From assembly GCA_026874595.1 (NCBI GenBank), contig CM049310.1, forward strand, positions 90,405,556 through 90,469,555: a stretch of DNA of 64,000 nucleotides, written 5' to 3'. Under the pieces are notes generated by a model, which was given only the letters and a program-made list of their open reading frames with translations, ran no database searches and was not told the DNA's origin. The translations under genes and the position numbers were made by a program. Shown piece after piece: positions 23,290-37,192 of the stretch. The DNA comes from Sipunculus nudus. Lineage: Eukaryota; Annelida; Sipuncula; Golfingiida; Sipunculidae. Within the stretch, counting starts at the first letter, position 1; each line of letters opens with the position of its first letter.

Positions 23290-23492
23290 TATATATATAT
23301 AAATATACAATATATGTATATATGTATTTGTCTATGTGTACAAATTATATAAATTAATGTTATAATGGCTGCAAATAAAATTTCAGAACCTATTACTGCC
23401 ATCATATGAGAGTGAATGAATGTATTAAATTACAAATAGTACTGGAAATACAAACAATCCGTTGTATATATTCTTTGATGTCTTGGCTATAC
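22319..23492 (-). other. Putative 5'-UTR intron of LDAH
   Basis: Bounded by the acceptor before the LDAH start exon and a candidate donor GAATCAG|GTATAG. It contains an (AT)n run at about 23231-23300. Confidence 0.4.
23231..23300. repeat. (AT)n microsatellite
   Basis: Long AT run with minor interruptions at its right end. Confidence 0.9.
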
Positions 23493-23920
23493 CTGATTCC
23501 TGAATATGTTCACACTGAATCCACAGTGCTCAGCATGCACCTTGACAGATATGATTGTGCACGGTGTCACCTTTGACCTTTCACCTTACACCTTGCCTGG
23601 GTTGAAGGCCAACAACGGATATTTACTCCTATTATCGCTCTACCCGTTTTGACGAATATGCTTTGTAACATAAATTACATAATTATTGAAATATGAGTGG
23701 AAGTGTACAAAATGAACAGATCAGTGTCATTCTGTTATTAAGCTTAACATGTTGTTGTCAAATTATAGTCTTTTTCTTTTCTTATTTAATAAAAACTGAC
23801 CTTGGTGATTGTTGTGTAATTCGTTTGCATAAGTGGCAGCACAACATGAACGTGACCGGCCCAGATGGCATTGGTGAAGTCTTGAGTCGTTGAATTTTAT
23901 TGAGAACAAAGTTGAAAAAC
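23493..23920. promoter_or_regulatory. Candidate bidirectional promoter between LDAH and UQCC1
   Basis: The interval between a possible LDAH 5'-UTR exon (its donor at 23492/23493) and the UQCC1 start codon is about 430 nt. It has no competing open frame. I see no clean TATA or initiator, so exact start sites cannot be given. Confidence 0.4.
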
Positions 23921-24010
23921 ATGGCAAATTTAGTTCGGAGATTCACAGGCACTCTGAGAATGTTGCCATCTTCACAGAATCGGACTGTTTTCTCTCACAA
24001 CACCAGTCTG
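23921..24010 (+). CDS. UQCC1: UQCC1 exon 1
   Basis: 30 codons, phase 0 exit, donor CTG|GTAGGT. Starts MANLVRRFTGTLRM, a likely mitochondrial targeting peptide. In-frame stop TGA at 23912-23914. Confidence 0.85.
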
Positions 24011-25509
24011 GTAGGTAATACAATTTAATGGGCGATAATATAAGATGACATGGTGTCCTTGTAGCGGTCGGTCTAAACACCCAAAACACCGGTGTTTTGG
24101 GTACCTGAGACGAAACACCACGAAACACCTATTTATCCTCAATGTTAAAGTTTAATTTTGAGTCACTTTGATGAATCATTAAATGTTGACTATATATATG
24201 ATGTTTGGACTGAAAATCCCGAGGAAAACTTGTGTTAAAGGAGGGTTTCGTCCCGTGATGTGTTCACTGACGATCAAGGCAGCCATTCATGGCTCGCATA
24301 TTCTGCCCCCTGGCGGTTGCTAAACATATCAAACTTTTTACCGGGAACATGGTGGGAAACTAAGCATTTGGGTCTCATTTCATTAGGCCCTATTTCAAAT
24401 TAGTTAAGATAACAAATATCACGAATATTGAAAATAATTAATAGGGAAAACTATGCATCTGGGTCGCATTTCATTATTTCAAATTAGTTAAGATAACAAA
24501 TATCATGAATATTGAAAATAATCAATACTATATTTAAGATTTTTAATTCTAACATCCGCTGCCGTTTTGTTATTTCGTCCAAGAAATACCATTCTTATGG
24601 GTATTATGGGAAATATGGGAGAAAGGACAATAAAAATGCACAGTACTTTTAGGCAAAGGACTTTTTCTAAATTTTAGTTTTTATTTATGTTTTAATACTT
24701 ATATAAAAGTATATAATGTACAATATTCATATTCATTCATGTACAATACAACACAACAATGTTTGTTCAAATTTTTTTATTCTTTTATTATACATTTGAT
24801 ATAATAGCAGCATTTGTATACAATTGAATTACGTTGCATCCGAGATAGTGGCAAAACAAGTCATTTAGTTTTTTCTTATTAAAGCATGAAAATCCGCCAT
24901 CAGTATGTTGCCCATTCCTCATAAAAAAACTGTAGACTTCTTAACGTTTTATTTAAGTTCACACCACGACACTAAAACTTAAAGTCTCCCTCTAAAAATA
25001 TATACAAGTTCAATAAAATAGGCACTCGGTAAAACCCGGAATATCCGCGGAATATCCTCAGAAATTCCGAGATATCTCTGAATAAAAGTTTGAGCGATTT
25101 CCCGCGTCGGACGACTCAAGAAAGTCGAAAAAAGTACCCATACCTAAAGAATGAATAATAATATTTCCATTTCTTATGGGTTCAGTTCTTATCTTTACCT
25201 TATTAAGGTACAGCGGACGATTTTATGTACATATTTTCAGAAGGCCCTGGACGACCGCCATGTTTACTAATATTTTGGAAGCGTCAGGAGAATTCCGGGA
25301 GAATCAAGCCCACGACAACTTGGTCGGCCCACTTAAAACCACATAAGTGAAAAACTGTATCTTCATTTCTGTTGACAAATTAATTTGTACCTGTTGCAGA
25401 ACATCGTTGAATTCTTTTACAGCGCAGTAGTTTCATTATTATTAAATATATAAGGTCTATAGATTATAATGTATAATGGTGTAATAAAATGTACAAGTAT
25501 ATATAATCG

Positions 25510-25556
<47 letters not shown>

Positions 25557-25604
25557 TATTTAAAATCATGTACTAATAATCAAATTTGTTTAAGAAAAAG
25601 TATT

Positions 25605-25646
<42 letters not shown>

Positions 25647-28600
25647 ATTAGATACGTAATCATATGTTGATATATGTCAGGGTATGTTTGTGTTAATTTA
25701 GGCCAAAATAAAAAAAAAGGTATGGTTCTCAGGCACTTTTTTCAGAAATCAATGCGGGCGGGCGCTTTTTTTTATTTTAAATTTTTTGGTATGTTTTGAT
25801 AAAAATGAAAAGCATGATAAAGGAAAAGCATAAAAATAACAGTTTTATTTTGTTAAATAAGTAAAAGCACTACAAAATAAGGAAATTGTATGGTTTTATC
25901 TTCTTGAAAGAAATGTCGGAGCGGCAGCAGCTCAAAATTGGAAAGTTTTTATTGAAAATAAAAATAAAAATTTTTGATGCGGGGGTTTAAAATTGATGTG
26001 GTGCCTGAGAACCATACCTTTAATTTTTTTTGCCTTATATCCATATTTTCTGTATTTGTGTTATTTTTACTATTTCTCTGTAAGAAAAAAAATCACAAAT
26101 GTACTAGTATTCATTTACTTTTACTGAATGTTGCATTTGTAAATTGTTCATACATAGACACCAGGTATAACGTGTATTTCATGATCATTTCACTTTTCAT
26201 TTGTAAATATTTCAATAATTGTCACTTAATTGGTATATAACATGTATTTGACATGGTGACTATGTCACTTTTCATTATGTAAATATTTCATTTATCGACA
26301 CCTGGTGTTACATGTACTTAATTTGCAATTTACTTCTCATTTGGAAATATTTCATACTTTGTGTAAACAATATAGTTTATTGAATCTTAAATTAATCAAT
26401 AACGGGGCACAGCACTATATTAATTCCTCTCCACTCTTTCATATACATCGTCACCTGGTAACGTACATAATTTATTTCAAGATGATGATTTCACTTTTCA
26501 TTTGTAAATATAATACATGGTATAAGGATTGTATTACATGATCATTTTACTTTTCATTTGAACATAATGCATACATTGATACCTGGTACTACTTGTATTT
26601 GTAAATATTTCATACATTAATAACTGGTATCTGGTGTATTTCATCAGGCTAAATTTACTTTTAATTTGTCAATATTTCATTTGATTATTATGGTTCAGTT
26701 GCTAATAAATTATTTTTTTAGGGAGTTGTCTTCTTTGTTCATTTATCTAATAAAAAATAGAATTTTAATAATGCCAGTGGTAAATGTAGACACAGATACT
26801 GCTGAAGCCTCCATGTCCCGCCCCTTTCTTTAGTTGTGGACTTCCACAATATTCCATAATCTTATTATCAGTAAGAGGAGTATATCTGGTAAATCTCAAA
26901 TTCACTCGCTTTACTGGCTATTTAACCATTTCCTTTTTATCCAGGCCTGTCAGCTGTTTATACTCTCCCAGAATTGTCCTAAAACCGCCGGATTTAGGTA
27001 TAATCCACCATTAACAGTGCCTTCGTCCAGGGCCGGTCAGATCTGGCTCGGAAAAACGAAGAATATACATTTATAATAAGAAGATTAGAACTGAACCTTG
27101 AAGAAACAGGAAGATTATTATTCAATCTATAGGTTTAGATACTTTTTTCTTACTGTCATGGGTCCTCCGCCAAGGGAAATCGCTCTAACTTTTATTCCGA
27201 GGAATCTCGGAATATCCTCGAAAATTCCGCGGATTTTCCGGGTTTTACCGAGTGCCCTGTGTTTACAACAGAGCCACAACTGGGTCTAGGTGTCCTTGTA
27301 ATGAGAGTTTACTTGGTGGATGTCGGAACTAAATTTGTCGAACTAAATATGGCTGAACCAAGTTTTGCAAAACAATGACAAACCAAACTTGTAGCTTTAA
27401 AGCCACACACTTTTAATATTAAATACTGAGATATACTTAAATTACCAAAAAATAAATAATAAATGACTTTGTTTTTTTTTTTTTTACTTAATGGTGGGAG
27501 TCAGCAAACTGATCAATTTTAATTTGGTTCTGACAAATATAAACAAATATTCAATTATTGGTGAAACTGCACTTTCTGAATCCAGTATTTCTACCCTCAG
27601 ATAAGAGGTTTTTGCCTTTTTTATTTTACTATTATAACTATGATATTAACTGCATTAAAAGCCGTGTTATCCAAGATCCTGGATACCTCCGCATAAAAAG
27701 CTTCAGAGTAAATTGGAAAACTTAAAGGAAGTGCTTATTTCCACTCCCCCTAGGAGTTACCAATCCCCATGATGTTAGATGGAACAGAAAAGGGTTTGTT
27801 AGAACAGATTTTCATTTACAGCAGCTCCATAAGATAAAACTGATGTATATATATAAAACATGAATGTTATTGGGCTTACCTTTGAGATGCATATCTTTTT
27901 AATCAGTATAGTGCCAATTGTCTTAAAGCACCCTATGTTACATTTACAGTTTAATTTTTCTTTTAATCAAAGTTCTAGTAATGTTTGCCTATTTTGACAC
28001 CACAGTAACATCACTGAAAATGTTTAAGATGAAATCAGTGGTAAGGTAAATTGCTGAAACAACCTACCAGGGTACAGGTGTCTGGCCAGTTTAACTGTCT
28101 GGGCTTTACCTGGTATTCTGAGCCAAGAGCTGATTGCCCCAGTCTGCGAATATGGACACAAAACAAGAGCTCACTAACGAGGTGCCAATACTCTACTGAT
28201 AAGGACTCTCAGCCAATTTATCTAGTAATGTCGAAATCTCTTACTCTTCATGTGCTACTTTAAGTTAGTTCTCATGATCCACATATAAATTTTCAAAACG
28301 ATTAAACAACTAGACCGAAAAATGGCACTGCAGAAAAAATACAAATCTTTGTCTTTTAAATTTTTTGTCTCGCATAATTGTAATATAATTGTCAGGGGTA
28401 GCTTCGCAAATCATTATTGTTTTAAACTTTGATGTTAAATGCATTGAAATAATTGCAATTTCAAATTGCAATTCCAATATAAAAACTGAAAAACTTAATT
28501 GTTTAAAGAACTTGGTTCTAGAAATATGTAACTGTCTAATGTCCCAGCTGTCCCTGTTGTGTATATAGAAGTACTTGAGAGAGGATTTTGTAAAATAGCA

Positions 28601-31600
28601 ATTATTAAACTACGTTTACCACTGGAAAGAATAAACACCCAAGTTTTGGTCACTTAAACTGCCAAGACTTTACCAGCTTTTATCACAAGGGGGAGTGGAA
28701 AGAAGCATCCCTTATCTCCACTCCCCTAGGGGGAGTGGAAATAAGCATTCCTTATTTCCACTCCCGGGGAGTGGAAATAAGGCCTGCCAAACTTAAAACC
28801 CTTGCCGGAAAAAAAAATTGTGTAAAATCATATATTGCGTTTATGAAAAGGAAACTTAAGTAATCTAAGGAAGACAAAGTACTTTATTCGAATGAAGATA
28901 TTCAAGATATTCAGCTAACTATCTAATTTTGTATATAAACAAGACTCACTTTTAAAACTTTGCAACCCTGGCACTTGAAACTACTGTCTCAGAATCTGAA
29001 ACAATGAACTGCATGACCTTTGCTCACTGAGCCAACAAGGCCCATTACCACTGGTTACACAGGCGGCTGCCGGCCAGCCCTGGCTGGGGGAAAACCCAAA
29101 GCAGACATCATTCCCCTGTATCACTGTTTATAAGGACAATAAATTCTTTTGATCAACATTTGAAGTTGACAAACACTGTCTAAGTGGTATGTTATATGCG
29201 CATTTGATAAGAATATCTATATTTTTAAACAATTACGACATTTTCAGAGGATATATAAGAATTTAATTGTCATGTGGAATGTCTCCAGTTTTCTCAAATC
29301 ATCATCTAGGGCTCTCCCAAAGAGAAGCATAGTAAGAGAGCACAGGAGCTAGGGCTACAATGATATATGCTATACTAAGTATCATTTAAATAAATTATAA
29401 TAATCAAAAATTAAACCACAATTCAGGACATCTACGTGCGCTATAGTGGCAAAGTCCCAAGTCGGGGAAATATTTGGGAGGGATACCATTCATATAGTCT
29501 CATTCTCATAGTACTCAAGTCTCTTCAGGCTTGTCATAAGGTACAGCGGCACCTGGTGTCAGTTGAAGAGATGATTTCTAAGAGTACCTCACAACATTGG
29601 CATTGACCTTTAAATGCCATACTGCCCATATTTTGCAATGTACATCTCATGGAAAACTCTCTGCTAGGTCCCCAGCTCCTTGCCAATTCACAGAGGTTTA
29701 TTAAGTCCTATGTTCTGGCAACTACTGTATCATTCTTACATACAGAAGTTATTTGGCTACACAGGCTCATTATATGAAGCGCAGAATGCCGTGTTCTGTT
29801 TATGGCCACACCCAAATACTGAGATTGTCCACAGTTGACGTTGGTCACCTGTGTCTATCATATTACACTGTCCACAACATACCAATTTTGGTTGCCCGCA
29901 GGTTCAAAAGCTTTGTCCAAGTTTGGGCAGAGGAGTGTCACCGTGTGTCTGTGTATATGAGACTATAGAAAGCTTCATGGCCCAAAGCATGCCAATTTAG
30001 GTGAACACCTTGAAAACCCTGCGTCCTGATTGGTTGAAAGTCAACTGAATGTTTTTATCATATAAATGCTGGTTCCTGAGTGCTGTTGACACACATGTGG
30101 CCCAGGAATCCGAGCAAGTTATTTTTAGGATAAATAAGAGGCAGTGAAAACCTCAAGTGCTATAATTGAACACCATTATTACAAAATGTTCCCACCCATC
30201 CAAAATGGTGGATGACAATAGGTGCCAAGCTTGCAACCAAACCCTGTTTGATATGAATTTCTGTAAAAAAAAAAGAAAACTGAAGGTAAGGAATCAGTTA
30301 AAACTATATTTAGTTGATATTGAAAGTAATAGAAAAAAGTCACGCACAGTTTTGATGTGTACCATAAGCTGTCATTGAGGTCCTGGATGAGCTTTAAAAA
30401 TACATTATTACAACTTTATTCTTTAAAAATAGTTTTGTCTGTATTAATCTTTACCGACAGATTAGATAAGGGCCTACTAGCCTTGGGGAAAAGGCCCTCT
30501 ATTAACAGTTGAGTGGACCCCACTAAATCAGAATCATAAGAAGAACACTGGGAATGTTAAATAAAATGGAAGAATCATTTTTGCCTGAAACATAACAGTA
30601 TTTTGGATAAAAACAAACATGATTATGATGTAATTGATCGTTGCCTTTGCTAATTGAGAGCTTGAAAGTGGCAGCAAAGTGACCGACTTTCAATAAAACT
30701 GGCTGATCGGCCCACCACTATATTTAATCCTTCAATTTTTGCAGAAGTAATCAAACTATAAAGACGTAAATAGACGCAACAGACTTAAAATATATAAAGA
30801 ATTAAAAAAAGACTATTTTTTAAACGTGCATACATCAGGGATGTTTTGTGTGTAAGATTTTGAATATATTTGGTAAGCATTGTAGGCTTATTTCCCGTAA
30901 TATGCCCTTAATATGTACACGTCACAGTCAGTATTGAGCTAAAGCTTTGTGAAAACTGTTTCTCGTAGCATTAATTTACTCAATCTATCGTTGGATTTTA
31001 CTACCAGACTTTTTTAGCATGCACTTATATAAGTTTTAGTATTCTACACTAGATTTGTCAGGCCCCCATCACACAAAGTGCTCTAGTATAATTTGTTATT
31101 CTTAATTTGCATAATACATTAAAACAATGCATAACCAAGATCCAAGTAATCTGACCTAGCAGGAAATTAAAAAAAAATAAGTGTGATCAGACATTTCATA
31201 TTCTACTAGTCAATATTTTGGAAGATGCAGGGAGTATAGGATCCAAGACCCCCCCCCCCCCCCCCAATTACATACCGAAAAAGCAATGAGCAATGGACTC
31301 ATGAATAAGAGACACAGCCATATGCTCAGCATTACAATTTCACAATAGTGTAAGTTTTTGAGAAGAAAGTACATGGCACCTGTACCTATTAATAAAGTAT
31401 CTGTACCTCGAATAGTCTACTCCAGATACATGTATGATACTGAAAATGGACATCAAGCTTAAATTAGGCCAATCACAGTTACAGATTGAGCTATCATTCC
31501 CGTGGGGGCAGTAACCTATCCCAGGCAGGGGGTAATTACCATGCTTTCATCCCTGCAGCCTTTGAAGTTGTGTTTACTAGCTAGGCTGGTAACATGGTGG

Positions 31601-34600
31601 TCTACCTCCCACTTTCTATTAAATGGAGTTCACTATGGCATTATCAGCCCAACATAAATGGCAACCAGCACAGGATATGAATAGGGTTAATCAAATGCCA
31701 CATATAGATAATTGAGATCAGGATGAATATTATAAAATACACTGAACTCTCAACATCAGCCAAAAAAAGCAAAACTTTCCATTTAACAGAGAAAGCTCCC
31801 CATGTTCAGCATCAAATTCGGATGCTGATAATTTTTTCAGTGTGGTTTTCTCCAATTAACATGTGCATCATTACTTCCAAGGCTAATATGAACATAAGAG
31901 CCTAAGATTCATGTTATATGAATGAAAGTTTTATATTTTTCAAATTTATCAACTTTAAAAGTATATTTATCACTTTTAAAAATGGCAGTCCAAATTTTTG
32001 CAAGGCCTGTTTTCCGTGAATACAAGGGAGGGATCATATTATACTTTTTTTATAATTTGCTCTACTACTAGATTGTTGCATGTCTAAATGTTCAAAATTT
32101 AAGCTGTTGTCTAAAATTTTTGGTACTAGTGCTACAGTATTTTCTATAGAACCTTTACCTGTGCCTGACCCTTTCACAAGTACCTTTACCTGTACTTGTG
32201 TATTTTCAGATGTACCTACACCAAACCCCGTTTTTACACAAATAATCTAATTCTCTTGTTACAAACATGACAACACTTTTTAACGCAGTTTGTTTGTTCT
32301 CAAGCAAGCTGATCATCCTTTTGTTTTTCGTTATTAAATTGAAACAAGTCTTAGATATAAAAAAAAACAAGTAAATTTATACAGAGAAATAAGCATTTAA
32401 TATGAAGAAGTATCTTGTTGTTAATAACATTAAATTAATACATGGATAATAATGTTAAAAATGTTTATATAATCTTTTACACATAATTGTATTTGCTAAC
32501 CATAACCATGATTTGACTTTAAAGTTAGAAACTATCTTAGAGGTCATTTAATAAATTTAACTGTTGGCAGTTTTATAATATTTGTTTTGTGTGATTTACA
32601 GTGTGAATTGATCAAGGATTTTATGCCAAATAATCACCAACATGCTCAACTTTCAATTTTTCAGGTTTTGAATCAGGTTCCAGCATGTCAACAGACCGTC
32701 AAAACTATATGTCACAAGTGTTACCAACACCAGCAGTGGAACAGCCCCCAGTTCTCTCAGGTGAGCATGTTTTTGATCAAAGTTACAGGCTCAGTTGTCA
32801 GAGCCAAGATTATAAGTGGGTGGAACTTCATGGAAGAGTATTAGAAATATGTCTATAACATAAATAAGGAATTATGTAAAAGCTTAGTGATTTTATTGTG
32901 TATCTTCTACTTATTTATAGCAGAATATTATATTGTATTTAAGGTGTATATATAAATCCACAGTACTTGAACAGTATGAAGAATAATGCAATGTGGTAAC
33001 TTTGTGTGTAGTAAATGTAAAAGAATCATAAACCAGTGTAAAACATCTTCCAAGTAGCCACCCTCAGGCCACTGAATCATGATTTATATCTTGTCCATAA
33101 ACTGAAGGACTTGCATGTATGCTTCTTTTGTTAAAAAAATAGAACCTCTGGGACTTGTTTTAATGTCTTAACAGTCAATTATTCAGAGCCACTGCCTCTT
33201 GCATACAAAAGCTGGTATAGAGAAGGCTTAATGGTCATACATTGTTCTTGTAATATGGTTTCTCTGATTCTTTTTCAGTAGAGAGTGTCACCAACAAGAT
33301 GTGGATCTCTAAAAATTGCAATAGTTTGCATGTTTATCAAATACATTTTGGCCTGGCGTTAAGTCAGACTCTGTGCAGTGGAACCTGTCTCAAAAACCAC
33401 CTGTCTTATAAGACCACCTGTCTATTAACACCACCTTAGGTCAACTGAAAACATTCACATTGGTTATAACTGACCTTTCCAATAAGACCACCTGTGAATT
33501 AAGACCACTTTTGGCCAGTCCTACGGATGGTCTCACAACACAGGTTTTACTGTACTTGCATAACAGGCCAGAGTTTCCATAAATAAAGGCATTGTTTTGT
33601 TTCTAGGTCAGGTGGGCCACCTCCTTGGTCGGCCACAATGATAGTCTGGCCAGGAAGGTCCTCAGACAGCTGGGCTTTCAAGGAAAAATGAAATTCAAGA
33701 AAAGTGTGAGTGAATTACTAAATCAACTCTCTCTTATTTTTAGCTCAGCTGACTATAATTCATCTGAGCTATAGTTGTGGTCCATTGTCCTTTGTCTGTC
33801 TTGCCGTCCATCCGTTCGTCCGACCATAGATGTGGCATGTTTTGAAACCGTAAGACCTAGGAATCCAAAATTCAGCATAATGTTAGATGTCCCCAATATC
33901 TCGTACCAAGCCGAAAACTGGGTCTTTGTGACTTCGTTCCTTTGAGAAATTAAGGAAAAACTTCATTTTTTTATTAAAATCCTATTTTCACACTTCAGGA
34001 CTGCCTAATGTCAAAACGACTGATTTTTTTCCCTCATATTTATCATAAATGTTCCTCTATATAGTTCCTATTTACATGCCAGAAATTAAGTCTGTTAAGT
34101 ATAAATTCTTTAAGTTATGGGCCCAAACATAATGGACTTTGTAAAAAATCAGGAAAAATATTTATTCACTTAACATGAAAAATTTTGAAACTAGAATCTA
34201 TTTTCCCAAGTATATAACTATGTTTAATTAAGATTCAATTGTTTACCCAAAATTAGATCTGATTTTTTAAATTTTTTAAGTTATTAGCATAAAAATAAAA
34301 TTAGTACCTTAAATTTTGCCCAACTTTGACCATGGCACTTTTTTTCCTGTAAGTACCATTGATTTAATTTTCACAGCATGTAAACATAAATATTTAATTT
34401 GTTTAAATCTGTAATTTTAAAATAAAAGCTTGAAAATTAAGCTAGTTATTGATTTTTTTCTTGAGGCTCTATTGTAGTCATTTGCTTTGATTACAGATTA
34501 CAGATGCAGGGTCCCACTCCAGGTTACTGGAAGTCAGCTATGCCAGGGTTTTTGATTTGTTACAGTCACTGGGGGAGATCCCCTGCTGTGACACGTGTAC

Positions 34601-37101
34601 AATTATTCTCATATCAACACCCCAATCACCCCCCCCCCCCCCCGCAAACCCAACCCACCAAGTGTGATGCAGTAATTGTTATTGTTTTCACTGTATCTCC
34701 TTAATTGTAATGCTGTTTCCACTCTGATATGCAAAAACTTTCCTTGAAAAAAAAGTAATTCAAGGTGTAATCCAGAAGATGCAATGTTGTGTAATGTAGC
34801 ATTTTTAAAGAAATCAATTTTCTTGTAAATGATTTTAACAAATATAATTGAACCCATCAATATGCTTAAATTATTATAAAATATGAAGCACATTATGGAT
34901 AAATAAAGACACAATTAAAAATTGTGAACTCTAAATCAAGTTTTATTTTTAGATATTTATTGTTTTGCAGATTTAAAAGATATATTTTTGTGGTCAAAAA
35001 TAAATAAACATTTGTATGCATGATGTGGTGTTATCTGACAAGATTGAGATTGATGATGATGCAATTGAGAATTATGAATCAACTTTTATATTCAGATATA
35101 TATGTTATATTGGAAATGTATAGAAATATAAACTTAAATTAAAAAAAAAATTGATGTGATAAAAAAATGAGGATATAATACAAACATTTGTTCATTATTT
35201 TCCTGCCTCAGCAGAATTTGAGATCAGGCTTTGCTTACCCTGTTTTATGTTGTTAATTAGTTATATTTCAACTATACATTTCTTAAAAAAATACATATAT
35301 ATTTAATAATATATATTATACAAAAAAAAATAGATTCAATTGAACAAATGTGTAACCTACTGAAATGTCAACAGTTAATCGAAAAGCCAACTAATGATCA
35401 AGGTAATAGTACAGATCATTTGTTCACAAACTGCTCATTCACAATTTCTTGCTCATCAATACAAACCAATCATATAAACCTACCATGGTCTTTATTACCT
35501 CTTTCTTGTACACTTTATCTCCTATTGATATTATTTTAGATTTTTACCTTCAAGGTTAACGTCAGCTGAGCACAGTGACCCATGGGTCCCTTGTTAAAGG
35601 TTAACCCTAACCCAAAAGTACAGCTGCAGATCAGTTGAGGATTCTTCAATATTAAAGTAAACAGATTCCTTATTAAACTGAATGAATCTTAAATCTTGAA
35701 ACAGGTACCCCTTAAAAAAACATTATTAGATGCAAGTATTGGACTACACAAATTGACATCACCATGCAAGGATGTTTATAGACCACATCAGCTAACCCCT
35801 GGTTTAACACTATGATCTTAAATAGTTCTCTCTGAGAAGTTTGTTTGCTGAGAACAGAGAGAAGTATAATTATTGTTATTATTATTGTCTTGGTGTAGTC
35901 TCTAGAGGAAGTGATATTTAAAGAAATATATGTGAGCTCTTCACTTTGTTTCAGGAAATGAAAAGAGCGGGTCTTAGGCTGTATCTATGTTGTGCTGAAC
36001 TAGTAGATTACGATTTATTTTTTAAAGGTAAGTTTCCTCAACAGTTGTCATTGAATTTATTTATCATAACATAACTCATAACTCAAACAATAAACAGTGA
36101 TTATTAGATCATGATAATATTTATATCATAATAATGATAATAAATAGTTTTTCAATGCCACCTGAAGCAAACCTGATACTCAAATATATTATTTTCCAAG
36201 TGGAGAAAATAGGTCCATCTGCCGGGATTAAAAACTTTTTAGATATACATCTTTGCCACTGGATCAGCCATGTTGTTACCTGAATTACAACTTAAAAGTT
36301 TATAAACATTTGCAGTACAATATGTATTATCTCACGCTGTTTGTTTATTTTGCTGAATAAACAGCAAAACCATCCTCCCACACAGACTTATTCACTCCAG
36401 TTCACTTCTTTTATATGTTAATATGCTTCTATTTACCATAAAAACTGTATGACCATTTGTCCGATCTCACACATGCACAACAACCCCTAAACAAGGAGAC
36501 AAAATATTAAGGAAAAAACACCTTTTGGATGCTTGAAAAAGCTTGATTTGTGAAGTTATGCACCCGATGGATTGTGCTATGTTTATGTTTCATGTAACAT
36601 AGGGTTCAAGTTGGTATGGAAGTGAAATAATGGATTAAGTTGGGAGACATATTGGTGAAGTGATGATGAGACATAAAGCTGACAGTCATGAGATTTATAA
36701 GGGTAAAGAGAGAAAATCTGGCATTTGCTGTAGGAAAATCACCCTGGGTCCCTATCTTGATTTTGTTCAACTCCAAATGGATCCTAGTTTCATGGTCCCA
36801 GATCCTGGTCAGACTTTTAATTGATTCTAGGTCATTAACTTTAAAACAAAATTCAAGGAATTCTTGTTTTACCAGTGCAGTTATTCCAGCAAATTCCATG
36901 AAAATCAGCCTTTAATTATACTAAAGCATACATGTATATATTTACAGACAAACAAAAACAGGTAAAAGAAGTTTCCTTCGGTCTATCTCTATGTGTGCAT
37001 CAAAGCAGGAATCTTTTTTTATATTGTTTATTGAAATTTTATATAATTATAATATACATATATATTATTATAACATACATTCTTTTGATGATTCATTTCA
37101 G

Positions 37102-37192
<91 letters not shown>

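Larger units (their letters stand above)
25021..27256. mobile_element. Long-TIR DNA transposon, non-autonomous
   Basis: The left end starts GGCACTCGGTAAAACCCGG and the right end closes with its reverse complement. Inverted similarity continues inwards about 240 nt on each side through GCGATTTCCC, GAAAAAAGTA and GGCCCTGGACGA. There is no transposase frame inside. The interior holds (AT)n runs, a nested MITE (25700-26035) and a degenerate minisatellite (26090-26720). I could not recognise a clear target-site duplication, so the superfamily is open. Confidence 0.75.
24011..32664 (+). other. UQCC1 intron 1
   Basis: 8.65 kb with a 24-bp palindrome, a long-TIR element, a nested MITE, a minisatellite, tandem hairpins, a SINE-like head and a poly-C run (about 31249-31265). 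I see no nested gene. Confidence 0.85.

Noticed and set aside
28970-29050. Functional tRNA gene
   Set aside because: A- and B-box-like words exist but no sound cloverleaf or acceptor stem, so it is listed as a SINE-like head.
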